Shown in pieces: positions 45,475 to 56,060 of a stretch of 64,000 nt of DNA (positions are counted from its first letter, which is position 1; each line of letters starts with the position of its first letter). Made by a program: the position numbers and the translations under genes. The stretch spans positions 1-64,000 of the forward strand of contig JASWJB010000228.1 of NCBI GenBank assembly GCA_032433595.1, given 5' to 3'. The notes under the pieces are model-generated. The model was not told the DNA's origin and searched no databases. It saw nothing but the letters and a program-made list of their open reading frames with translations. The DNA is from Conoideocrella luteorostrata. Its lineage: Eukaryota > Ascomycota > Sordariomycetes > Hypocreales > Clavicipitaceae.

Positions 45475-45864
45475 TCAAGCTTCACACACTCCGCTCACGC
45501 TATCACCCCCGACAACCAGAATCTCGTATCTCTTTGACGAAGGCACGCGTGCAACTGGTCTTCCTTCGTTATTCCTTGGCTCAATGACATCGCCCCAAAT
45601 AAAGCATGGCAACATAATCTCTTTCCTCTTATGCTCCTCAACGTCTCCCCATACCCACCAGTCCAGCTCTGCTCCGTCAAACCAGACTTTAATCATGTCA
45701 CCAGCCTCCACGTTTCTGACCGGAATACCCCACGGCGGACTATAAGCTGTGGTTTTGAAAGACCGGATTTCACCCGGTCTGAGACAAACAAAGTCCTGGT
45801 GTTGTGTAACATTGACACGCACGTCAGGGTTGTCCACGAATGAAAGACGGTACAGCAATAACAA
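45475..45864 (-). other. Unrecognised coding-like frame without ATG
   Basis: An open frame of about 130 codons with a convincing globular composition, including stretches GIPVRNVEAGDMIKVWFDG and LDWWVWGDVEEHKRKE and a closing SSKRYEILVVGGDSV. No ATG lies in frame before the upstream stop near 45888, only TTG/CTG codons in a Leu-rich run. It may be the last exon of a gene whose first exon I cannot place, or the 3' part of a broken gene. Family unknown. Confidence 0.4.
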
Positions 45865-46562
45865 AATAACAATTAATTCAAGTCAACTATATAAGAAGAC
45901 GAAAAGAAAGGAAGGAATGAAGGTCTCGTCAAATAAATATGTGGCGCCTACGCGCCGGACACACGACTTACTATTGTGTGCGTCGCGAGACCACATCGTG
46001 ATTCACGCCTCCTATTGTCTGTGGTCTTGTGCTTCCAACAGCAACCTTGTCGTAATCTATCCGCCCTATAGCTATTGAACATTTCCCTTTCAACATGCTT
46101 GTCTCTTTAGATCTATCTAAAATGGCTAAACATGTTGAATCGCACGCCGAACCAGCCCGTCTACTGGAGGGTCTACACATACTTGCACAGCAGGTCGCAC
46201 TCATCGAGAAAGATCCATTCATTCAGTTATTGCAGACTATGAAACTCCAAATGCTAAGGTTACTGCCTATATTTGGAACATAGCCAGGAGCCAAGTCAGC
46301 TTTTAGCTAATGACTTGGTATTGTGCATCTATACGACCACACGACAAACAACGCAATTGAACCTACCCCCAGTACAGTAGTAGCAGAAGGTTAAACGTTG
46401 TAGTTCCCTTCTTTTTCTAGAAATAAAAATCCCAAACATCCTCAAGTCTCATCTCTCTGCGTCGCGAGGGTCTCCTATCAAGTCGATCGCGGCATAACAA
46501 ATGTAGGTTCCGTTGCTCATTGCTCTATGGCAAAACCTCTTAGTTGTGGATAAAATGGTGAG
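45865..46562. other. Intergenic stretch, no gene supported
   Basis: Short chance frames only. Confidence 0.45.
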
Positions 46563-47201
46563 TCAACCGCGCGCCATTTCATTTAGCGCCTGGAAGTCGT
46601 CGCCTGTGCAAGGTCCATCATTGCGTAGGACCGTGTGGTCCGGGATGGCACCGTCTCGGGTTGGTATCTGCACGAAGGTGGTTTCAGTAACACCTGGATA
46701 TAAGGTGCCGTGGCCCTCTTGACATAGTCGCCGTGTCCGCAAAGAATAAGAAGCTCTGAGGGCTGCCCGGCGCTGTTATAACCGTCGCAGTGCTGTTATC
46801 TGGTAGCGTGAGCACCGCCAGACCGCTCGGAACGATGACCCGCCTGATCAAAGCTCGGTTAGCTATTCGCACATTTCCATTGCCCTGAGTGAAAGGGCAG
46901 GCCTCGAGAATTGGAACGGTCAGTGGGGAAAAGGGGGGGGAGGACATGCTGGTTCGCCGGGATGACATGAAACCCGCTCTCGTAACCATAAGGAATGACA
47001 TTGTAGGTAAGATTAGCCACATCACCCAGAACTGAGTATTGAGTCCCGCTAATCCCCTGCTGCTTCAAATTTGCAAAGGGCGCCGAGAGCTGCCAGCATT
47101 CGAAGCGAGAATTGTCGTCCTTGGCCCCGATGGCTCAACGCCGCGATGAGAGTGGTGCAGCAGATGAAAACCAAGGGAAAATATGAGCGGAATCGCCACA
47201 T
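46563..47201 (-). pseudogene. Frameshifted secreted cupin-like gene
   Basis: Minus-strand sequence starts MWRFRSYFPLVFICCTTLIA, a signal peptide, and then runs through three frames. Recognisable pieces are DDNSRFECWQLSAPFA and NLTYNVIPYGYESGFHV (frame of 46859..47068), then GLAVLTLP and FLFFADTA (frame of 46684..47025), then FVQIPTRDGAIPDH up to a stop at 46563. The pieces and their order fit a family of small fungal secreted cupin-fold proteins. The breaks are near the signal-peptide end, in a C-run around 46936-46943 and near 46715. One break in a homopolymer could be an assembly error, but three argue for a dead gene. Confidence 0.6.
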
Positions 47202-47564
47202 TATTTGTGTTAATGGTTGGCTGGGATATCAATTGATGCCACTCAAAGAATAGAAAGGGAAGGTTTATTATTTTGAGAACCATCCACTTTTGAGACTCCT
47301 CGTGAATTGCAGAGAACCTCTACATCGTCGGATATTTATAATCAACAGAGAAGATGCCACGTTGTGTTCTAATTTTGTATATTACTTGTGAAGGACCCCA
47401 TGTCACAGAAGGATCAAGTCACAGAAGGATCAAGCCGAAGTAATGATCTTACCCCTTTCATGACATACTTATGAAACTTTTCTATGCCACATTACGTGGT
47501 GTCCTGGTTTCAAGAGCACACACAAGATTCAGTAATCTCACGACCGAGACCCGCAGAACTAATT
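47202..47564. other. Intergenic stretch, no gene supported
   Basis: Contains a short direct repeat of gtcacagaaggatcaag near 47402-47433. Otherwise nothing stands out. Confidence 0.5.
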
Positions 47565-47884
47565 AAAGATGTTGAGATTAGAGTGGCTCCTTCGGAAATG
47601 ACCGAGGCCTCGTATTAGCTAGAACTGCGTGATAGTGCAAACAGGTGGCACGATGCCAAGCAATGTAGGCCTAAGGTCACTAAACACAAGTCAATGTTCC
47701 GGTTACTGAAGGATTATATAGAAGGGTCATAGGGCTCTTTAGAAGAGGATCATCATAGAAGAATCATAATCACAAGTCATCAATTTCAAAGCTCTTCAAA
47801 TTGAATCCAACAATTCCTGCCACTTACCACTGTTGCAAAATTGCTCCGTTACACGAATGTAAAGGCCCATAACGCAACAGAAGA
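47565..47884 (+). mobile_element. Solo LTR, family A, second copy
   Basis: The 310-bp LTR (47570..47879) begins TGTTGAGATTAGAGTGGC and ends AACGCAACA, matching 42733..43043 throughout with many substitutions. Flanks read AAAGA and GAAGA, a 4-of-5 match expected of an ageing target-site duplication. Because both copies carry their own flanking duplications, they are two separate insertions and not the two ends of one element. Confidence 0.83.
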
Positions 47885-48435
47885 AGGGTCAAGGGGGATC
47901 CAATAGGGAGCTACAGAGCTGCGAGGCGGCGGCTAGCTATAAATTAGGGTCTTATAACTATGGAGACAGATCGGAGATCAGTCTCACATCTAGATAACCA
48001 CGACCTTTACAGTTACGACTTTACTGTGATCTTCCTTCCCTCTGCTATACAACACCAATCCTGACACCCGAGCACACCTTTATTTTTGGTGTTATTCTCG
48101 TCTCAAGTCTCACATCAATGGATTGCGTCGCACGCAAATCCACACGAGAGAAGAAGAAAGGGAAGCCGCGCCAAGTTGTCACCGACTAATCACGATCAAA
48201 TAGTCACCACACCAAATGTATGTTAAGCTTTTGTTCCTTCTACAACGGTCCTTGACATGGTCTGATGTGACGATTGTAAATAATGCGAAAGATCCTTGTT
48301 CTCTCGCTAGTTAGATAAAAAGGGATGACAGGTAGAAAGCGAATTGAGAAAGGGCACAAGAGGGCACTGACCAACGCCGCCGACAAGGCTGCCTCTATTT
48401 CTGGAGGTCCCGAGTGTCCACAGCCAGGCAAAAGT
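47885..48435. other. Intergenic stretch between solo LTRs
   Basis: No gene is supported. A short frame near 48118 (MDCVARKSTREKKKGK) is too small to judge. Confidence 0.45.
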
Positions 48436-48645
48436 CTTACTGTTGGAATCTTGCCGCCAAGCACACAACAAGAGCACGGAGCGAGTCACGTGGTCACCTT
48501 TCGGCCACCTTATTTATACGAGTATCGTAGGCCACGTATCTTGACTTGTTTTTCCCCTCTTAGATAGACAGAGATTATTATGAATATATTGCATTTGAAT
48601 CCGATGATCTAGATAGTTGCAAAACCCTGTGTAACCCACACTTAC
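48436..48645 (+). mobile_element. Solo LTR, family B, with target-site duplication
   Basis: The 200-bp element (48441..48640) begins TGTTGGAATC and ends AACCCACA. Perfect CTTAC duplications flank it (48436-48440 and 48641-48645). It matches 41528..41733. It lies just downstream of, and may have interrupted, the coding-like remnant at 48646-49291. Confidence 0.85.
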
Positions 48646-49291
48646 TCCCCAGCTACTTTGCTTACAGCAAGTTGAAGAGCACTCTACTATGACTAGTTCC
48701 GAGGCTTTTGTCATGGAGGACTCCACACCACATTTCGAAACTTCGAAACTCAGGCAAACAACCTTAGTCCAGACCTGCTCTTTTGGTCGTCGTTTAGCCA
48801 TCCAGACTGGTATGCCGACAGGGTAGTCCACGGGCTCACTGGCACCTTCAGCAATTTGTCGTATATGCCAAGCCTCGTCAAAAATATCCAGCACGTCCCG
48901 TGGGGTCACCATCTTACCGCCCGGTTTCCTACTACTTCTAAGCGCTGCTGCGAGGACAAGCGGGCCTTTGGGACAGAGAAAGCGGATCCTAGCGTTGGAT
49001 CTAAAGGCTTTCGACCAGTATAAATGCAGCTTGCTCAACAAATGCTATCCGTATTCCCTAGCAACCTCTTGAACAGCAAAACTGCATCGCCTTTTTCTCG
49101 TTCGATACAGCTATATGCAGGTGTGCTCGGTTGTGTTGACGGACTTGCACTGCTTTGAGCAAGAGGTCTTCGATAAGATAGGCTGCTGACATGTTCGTGT
49201 GGGCAAAGTTCCTGATGGTTGCTTGTGCCGCCCACATTGGGTGTTGTGGATTGCGAGGGATGTACGTGTGGATCAATTTCTCGATGGGCAA
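48646..49291 (-). pseudogene. Unrecognised gene remnant next to a solo LTR
   Basis: Two minus-strand frames have clear protein character: one from 49291 (IPRNPQHPMWAAQATIRNF, then HTNMSAAYLIEDLLLKAVQ) and one from about 49040 (RIRFLCPKGPLVLAAALRSS, then DVLDIFDEAWHIRQIAEGAS). They are in different frames and the second runs into the LTR. I do not recognise the family. It is probably the remnant of one gene broken by a frameshift. Confidence 0.4.
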
Positions 49292-49644
49292 GTGGCAATA
49301 TATCCAGTCTATCTAGTCAACTCCGATCCAAAGTAAGCCTTAGTCCTGAATACTTTGTCTTAAACCGAACCCCCGCCGCAGATACTTCACGCGCCGCCCA
49401 TCCTCTTTTCTCTGTTTCACGGACCACTGTGACTCCTAAATCCATTTATCTGGATACCACTCCCTCTCGCTGTTGAGCGATGCCATTAAGAGCCGCAGAA
49501 AGAACTAAGTAATGTAGAAGTAGACAAGAGATCGCGCGCTATGCTTAGCTTTGTCTGAGTTACGGCAATTGTCCAATCGGGCCATTGTAAATATGCCGTC
49601 CAGAGGCTTGACAAACCTGCACGCAAGTGTGGTTACAAAGTCAT
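49292..49644. other. Intergenic stretch between two gene remnants
   Basis: No gene is supported. Confidence 0.4.
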
Positions 49645-52531
49645 TCAACTCCCGGTATCCAAGGTCCAAAAAGGATAGTGCTCATCGTGAGTATTATTTG
49701 ATTGAATATGCGTTGAATGGGCGCCGCCAATTCCTGAGAATGTTGGAGGCCGTGCGATGCTGTTGCTGCCGCCGCTGCTGCTGCTGTAGCCCTGGAGAAA
49801 ATCGCCACGGCTGTGCATCATAAGAATCACATCAAGGCGAAAAGTGATTTCCTTGCGCACCGCATAGCCTCCAGTGGGAGAGTCATGCTCTGCCACCGCC
49901 CGGAGATGGCGCTTATTGGCCTCCCATGCAGATTCCAAGCGCTTCCGTAACGGCGCACCAGACACTGCACTTAAGTGGTCATGACCTGCCGAGAAGATAC
50001 CCTGAACTATAGAATCCTCAAGAGCCATTGCAGCCAGGTTAGGAGCGCCAAAGGGTTTGTGTTCGCGTGAAAGCACGAAGAAACGCTCCTTATCGCAGTT
50101 ATAGGCCTTTGAGTGCGGGACGCCAAGCTTGGTACAGTTAGGGTTCCAGGGTCAAGCGGGCTCGGGACCCTCCCGCTGACGTCTCTGGCCTTGGATGCAT
50201 ACGTGGCGGCATCTCGTAGGTGAAAAGCGCGAAAATACTCGGGCCTGAGTTCCATCTTGGGAGAAGCATCGCCAGTCTGGGTGTGGAAGTGCTCAACGCA
50301 GGATTTCTTCCACAGCAGGGTCACTGGCCTGTCTTGGCCGTTGTCGCCGTCGCGATATGGGCCAGGCATGTCACGAAATCCGATGTCAATCCAGCAAGAC
50401 CAGGAATCCATAAATTTCGGGTCGAGTGGACGTAGCACGCGATCAATAAGGCGATCTAGAGACCGGTCGAGGCTCGTGTCAGCAAAGGTATTCTTTGTGT
50501 CATGTACCTGGAATACCAGTCTCGGATCTGCAAAGTAGGCAAACTCAGCGGTCTCGCTCTAGTTGTCAGAACCCGCAATCTGTCACACCCAGCTCTTAAT
50601 TCTCGCCAGAAAGCGCCCAGGTAAACGCCGGGTATTGTATATAGGAGGTGAGCGTGGCACAAACGGTCCTCGGCGTGCCACTGGTTGGTGCTGGGTTTCT
50701 CCTGTGGTAACCTTGACTTGGCATAAGCAATTGAAGCACTCGACGGTAATTCTTGTCGATGAAGCGCCGGAATGCTGGCGAGGGCTGCTGGCAGGATGGC
50801 GCCGTCAATGAGATCGAACTGGCGTTCCAGCGATAGGGTGTACGGGGAGACCACACTACGGGTTTGTTGTGCCCGCTTTGGCTTCACCGGCTTGCCATCG
50901 TTCGTCTTGGGAAAGAATAGAAAGACATCCAGAGGTAATTCCCCAACCGAAAAGGTGCCAAGCAAGATGTGGCGTGTGTGACCCAGGTCGACACCATGCG
51001 GCTGGATAGTTTGGTAACCCTCTACTGACCGCAAGTAGGGTGGAAAAAAAGACAGTCGAAATGAGTTGTTCTCCAGTCGAATGGCCTGGAGACTTGTCGC
51101 GCCGAGCCAGATACTATCCACATCCCAAAATCGCTCGACACGTAGCCCTTCTTTCAGAAGCAAGCCCTCGGAGAGTGCGAGAGAGCGGCGCCGGGACCTC
51201 AGCGAGAAACTTCTTCCACTGACGTCCTTGCTTCAAATGGTCATCCTGGTGGTGCTGATTACCAGGCTAGGCCGCTTGTAGAACGTTTTTGACGCCTCCA
51301 AGCTCTGATTGAACCCACTGCGACATTCGTTTGATCGAAAAGGCGCCGTTAGACGACGATTCTCGTTGCTCATGTTCCTCATGTTGCTGGCCTATCGTGA
51401 TGTATATTAGTAAACCCTTGAAGCACTCTGTCTATTGGATTCCAGAAGATGAACGTTAAAAGAAAGAAAGGACATGTCCTGTAGCGGAACAACGTACAGG
51501 CACACATGGGAGAACAGGCCTCTCGGAATATTCGTTCGTACGCCACGCTCTGGCGACTGATAAAATCGAGCCCGGCTGCTGATTCGCAAGATTGGATGGC
51601 GTCAATAGCCTCACTCGAATAGCTGCGAGCTGGCGACAACAATAAGAGGGGCCTTTGGCTTTGATCAGGTGGAGGATCCACGAGGAGCTGACGCTGTGCA
51701 CGAGAAAGCGTCGTTCTCTCACTGCTTGTTGTGTTTAGTGGACTCGCGTAGTCATCAACCTCTAGCCAGCTTTCACTCTCATTAACGTGACTATTGACCA
51801 AAAAGTTCAACTCTGGTCCGGCGAACTTGGCACTGTCGCCATCAATGTCATGATCTTGGTCACAAACTGACTTTGTCGTTATGTCATCAGCGGCCACTAT
51901 TGAAGTGGAATCCACCACCGTTTCGTCGAAATTATCGTCATCACTTTCATTAATCCCAATGCTGCTATCTTCGCGGGATTTCTGGTCTGCAATGTTAGCG
52001 GTGATGTTGGTTGTGACGACAGAGGCATCCGGTCGTCGCGCTGGTAGTCGCGACGGCTCAGGTGTAACATGAACAGACGGAGTCACTGCAGCTCATATTT
52101 GCTGGGATTCGTTGCATGCCGGTAGAGCATCTTGAACGTCTTTCTGACTCGCGTTAATTTGGCTATGCCTAGCTGGGTGTGCAGCACAGGATTAGGTGTT
52201 TCTGCTTGTTGCCGCTGAACAGATCCCGCATTCGGCCGGAGAGGAAGATGATGGTCGTTCTTATTGATGGTGACGCTTGATGCAAGCGGTGTTTGGCTTG
52301 CGGGAACAGTCCGGTCGGTGGGTGTCGGGCTTTTCGCGTTCGAAGGTTGTATCGCTCGACCGGTTTGTCCACGGATAATAACGGTCCCTGAGAGTCTTCA
52401 GCGCTATTGGTGTTGACTTGGGCTTCTTCCTGTTGCTTTTTTGCCTCTACCTCTCTGCGGCATCGGGAGCGCATTCGTTTCCGGGCTCTTTTGTCTTCAA
52501 TCTGCTCCCAGGTAAGCTGTGGACGGACCAT
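49645..52531 (-). pseudogene. Large multiply frameshifted gene of unknown family
   Basis: Read on the minus strand, a protein of roughly 900 residues can be followed across frame changes. The start is MVRPQLTWEQIEDKRARKRM, a basic N-terminus, followed by an acidic Ser/Thr/Asp-rich linker. A globular part follows (DVDSIWLGATSLQAIRLEN, RHILLGTFSVGELPLDVFLF, LERQFDLIDGAILPAALASI, KFMDSWSCWIDIGFRDMPG, CDKERFFVLSREHKPFGAPN). It ends in a Ser-rich tail. The frame changes near 52.35, 52.08, 51.2, 50.55 and 50.14 kb; one or two could be introns (the 51.42-51.5 kb gap has plausible splice sites), but the rest look like indels. I recognise no domain and no transposase or polymerase signature. Confidence 0.55.
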
Positions 52532-53648
52532 GTTTAATTATATAAAATTTTGGTCTTATGCCTTTTTTCTTTTCTGTATGTAAGAATACCTTGGACTTCT
52601 GCAACACAATCCTTACGAAAATAAGCAACACACTGGCAGTTCGTCCTCCTTGGTGTAGTCACCTGTGCATTCTCTTTCCAGTATAACTAGTAGTTTCCTC
52701 TTTCCGACCCCTATTCACGCTCGCTAGACGCCACCAATCTATTCTTTGTTTACGTTGACGAGGACGTAGACGAGGCTGCAACTTCGTCGCCAATAAAGCC
52801 AGTACCCGTAGGTGACAGGGTGCCGACCGCGATTTGATCCCCAATCACAGGACGAAGCATATCGACATGGTACCGACCGCACTTTGAGGTCTAATTAATT
52901 GCTCCAGCCTTGTCTGCCGTCCTGTGTCTGGTGCCGAACAGACTTGTCCCACATGGCTGTCCCACCTTTGGCGCGGATTCACTTGGATAACATCTTTACG
53001 ACATTATACAGCGGATACACTGATCAAAAAACCCTGGAAATTCTTGCTTTGCATTTTTCTTATTAGTCCATAGCCGTAAACCCCTCCTATTTCGTTTTCT
53101 ATCTGAGCAATCCAATGTTGCGTGCCCGAATCGACTTTTCCTCCTGCCCACCTGTTACTGAGCGCACTTTTTTTTTCTCAAAGTAAAACTGTCCTCGACC
53201 ACTCCCTGCCCCCACGACACATTCAATAACGTACCCCTTTGTATAGATAACACAAAAAACAACCTATAGAAAATAAATCGCCTGATAGTCGCTATTACCC
53301 TCCTTATTATATACTGCTGTATTAACTTAATATGTTCGCGCATTATAACCAGGCTTACCACATATACTACATTGCTAAGTCTTTCTTCCCTCTTTTACTT
53401 TATGACCTCTTATTTAGCAACTTTCTTACTTTATCTGCTTATCTGTGTCTTTCTAATCCTAAATAGCTTATCCCTAGGCAATATTCATATACCTCCTTTG
53501 CGTAGATGCGTTTTTCTAGCCCTATGCCGCTTGCTTAGTATTACATTTGCTTCCCGAATTTATTCATTCTTTGCTTTCAAGAAAGAGCAATAACCCGCAA
53601 CGCATATCCAACTAGGTTCGGCTGCCAATACACATTCTTTGGACATGG
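52532..53648. other. AT-rich intergenic stretch
   Basis: No gene is supported. The part near 53040-53600 is strongly AT-rich with scattered A/T runs, which could reflect repeat-induced mutation of old repeats, though I could not identify one. Confidence 0.45.
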
Positions 53649-55106
53649 TTAGTTTCGTTTGTCATTTCGTTGAGAGTTAAGCCAGGACTTACCTTTCGAT
53701 CCTTCTATAACCGCGCAGGTTTCATCCTCTAGCTCTGAGCTCTTGTCCCGAAGCTCTTGGCAGCGCTTTAGCAAACTGTCTCGTAGATCATTATCTGCCG
53801 GCAGCTCTGTCTCGACCTTCTCACAAACGTCCAACATCTGGTTAAGCCCTTTCACTCTATCCTTCTCCCTTTGCCCTTCAGTCTGTCCCTGCTGCTCCTG
53901 CTGCTGTTTCTGTCGTTTGCATGCATCATCCACAGAGTTAGGGTGTCTTTCATCTGGCCCTCCCATCAAGTCTTTTAAAAAACAGAGAAACTTCAAGTGG
54001 AGTTCATTTGTGCCAGTCTCGGGCACAATTTCCCCTCCAATTGCCTCCTGAATAGTCTTCATTGTATCGTCAAACCACAGCACAGCATGTCCGACTGGGT
54101 GATCCCAAGCCTTGATTTTCTCAAGGAGATCGTGCGCGTATGGTGCCAGCGCTTGGAAAGCTACTAACCCACCCGCCTTACTACCAACCCGAAATTTAGA
54201 CGATGCCTTACTTTTAGGCTCTTTGCGGCTCTTCTCGTCTGTAGAGGGTTCGTGACCAGAAGTTTTATCGGAAGTAGTATGTTTGACATCAAACAGAATT
54301 GGGGTGTTTCTCTTTAATCCGACTGCTTCACCACTTTTATCGGCGAATTTCAGACCACTCTCTTTAATGTCTACACCTTTGAATTCGCTCCATGGTTTAT
54401 TCGCCCACGCTTCGTGCTTATCGGGGAAATCGGCGAGGTCGTATTGTGGTCCACCCGCCTTGAACTTATCATAAACTTTATTATAGTCTTGATTCAGCCG
54501 TTGTTTTCGGTCTTTTTTACCAGTATCTCTGCCATCTGGCAATGGGGTATAGCCAATAACCTGGTCCCATTTGATACCTCCAGTTGCTAAGAACTCTCTC
54601 TCAGCTTTATGCAAGAGGTAAGGTGCACCCGTCGAAGTAGTCTTACTCCCTCCGAGGGTAGTAAAAGTGTCGATGAAATTTGGCGTTGCGTGTATCTCGT
54701 ATAAATAGCACAGATGCCCTGGAGAAGCAAATATTTCTGCTCCTTGAGGCCGGAGTGAGGTGGAAACATAGGGTGACAACATTCCTACACTTAGGCTATT
54801 ATGTGAGTGCTTATAAACACTGAAGTCAGCTTTTGATAGGTCTTGTTATCGAGGAAGAAACCCGCCTAGCGCCTTGACTTTATCAGGGGACAGGGCATCC
54901 ACACGATAGACTCGTGATGGGTCTGTAGGAAGTTGGCGTTTAAGAAGGGTTTCAGATGCTGAGCTGTAGTTTGTGTTTTTTGTGTCATATGGAACAAATT
55001 TTAAATTGGTATTGCGATTGAGCGACAGGTCTTCGCGTCCATTTACAGTTATGATTGCCGCAATTGCCCTCCCTGCAAACAGGACAAGCAATTTGCAAGA
55101 CTTCAT
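53649..55106 (-). pseudogene. Enterotoxin-A-like ADP-ribosyltransferase gene with one in-frame stop
   Basis: Starting at the ATG at 55106, the frame gives a signal peptide (MKSCKLLVLFAGRAIAA) and the Arg motif VYRVD near residue 67, then meets a TAA at 54846-54848. The same frame continues without shift through the STS motif (YVSTS, about residue 113) and the E-x-E motif (EREFLATGGI, about residue 169), and on to 53649. These are the three signatures of heat-labile-enterotoxin-type ADP-ribosyltransferases, which are multiplied in insect-pathogenic Hypocreales. The C-terminal half is a family-type helical region with Gln-rich and Lys-rich stretches. A GTAAGT site near the 3' end (about 53691-53696) could be a final intron. 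The stop is the only break seen, so the gene is either newly dead or depends on read-through. Confidence 0.75.
54846..54848 (-). other. In-frame TAA interrupting the ADP-ribosyltransferase frame
   Basis: It lies between the Arg motif and the STS motif. A CAA-to-TAA change would fit a CpA-to-TpA (RIP-type) transition, but the ancestral codon is unknown. Confidence 0.85.
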
Positions 55107-55175
55107 AACTTGGGGTTTTGCTTTTTTCTGATTCGAAACTGTAGAGAATGTGAATGAAATAGAGAAAATATACAT

Positions 55176-56060
55176 AAGCCACGAAATTGTAAGATAAAAA
55201 GATGGTTTCCTGAAAATAGGTAATGCTTGGATAGTTTATACTCCACAAGCCAAGTATGACCAACTGCATTGTATAACTAGTACCACCCGCTGCTTTGTGT
55301 AAAATATTAAAGTATCCTGAAGCTTCATAACACGAGTCATTTGAAGTTGCCGGAATATTTCTCAAGCTGTAATAGACTAAGTTCGCACCATGCAAAGTGC
55401 CAGACATCTGACTTTAAAGGGCTAGTATTTTTCATTCTGGGTTTGTCAGGGGTCCAAATACTTTTATTGTGAGGATTTCAGACTCCTCGGCAAGATCGCC
55501 CTACTCCTTGACCAAGCAGGGCTATAGTTTGCGCGGATTAAGTCATGCATGAAATTGACTTAACTATGCTTTTGCGAGCAAGCAAGTTATTGCGTAGATT
55601 TGACTCGACTGCGTTTACGCAAGCTCTGAGTCCAGACAGAGCCTTAAAGCCTGATTAGCCATCCGCATATGGCGGTACTCGAATCGCGCGCATAATCTTT
55701 AAATTCGAAAATCTCTGAGCGGAGCCATTGTCCCTAGATGCATAGTGGGTAGAATAACTTTAAGTGCTGGGTTGTGTTAATGCACCCCATGCGTTTTCTT
55801 ACAAACTCAACCAGGTTAACGTCATTACAGAAAGCCGCATGCTACGACTCGGTAATATAAACATGCCGGTCCCGGTCCCGCATATAATTTGATTTCACTA
55901 GCGCAACTGTATTTAAATGATACTAGTCGTAGGGGTAATTCTTCAGGCCCCCGCCCGTACCGACAGGGGGTCCTTTTCGTACCAAAGCAACGTGTGTGCC
56001 TCGTAACGGGTGGTAAGCTAAGGGGCTGCAGAGATTGCTGCTCTGACGATTCTGACGTTA
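55176..56060. other. AT-rich promoter/intergenic stretch left of a Tc1 remnant
   Basis: Upstream of the ADP-ribosyltransferase gene. A CAGGCCC-containing segment near 55950 may be the left end of the Tc1/mariner remnant, since CAGGCCCG also occurs twice near its right end (57150-57180, inverted), but I cannot draw a clean terminal inverted repeat. Confidence 0.35.

Noticed and set aside
42733..47879. A full-length LTR retrotransposon with two LTRs
   Set aside because: The outer flanks do not match each other, each LTR has its own duplication, and no gag-pol sequence lies between them.
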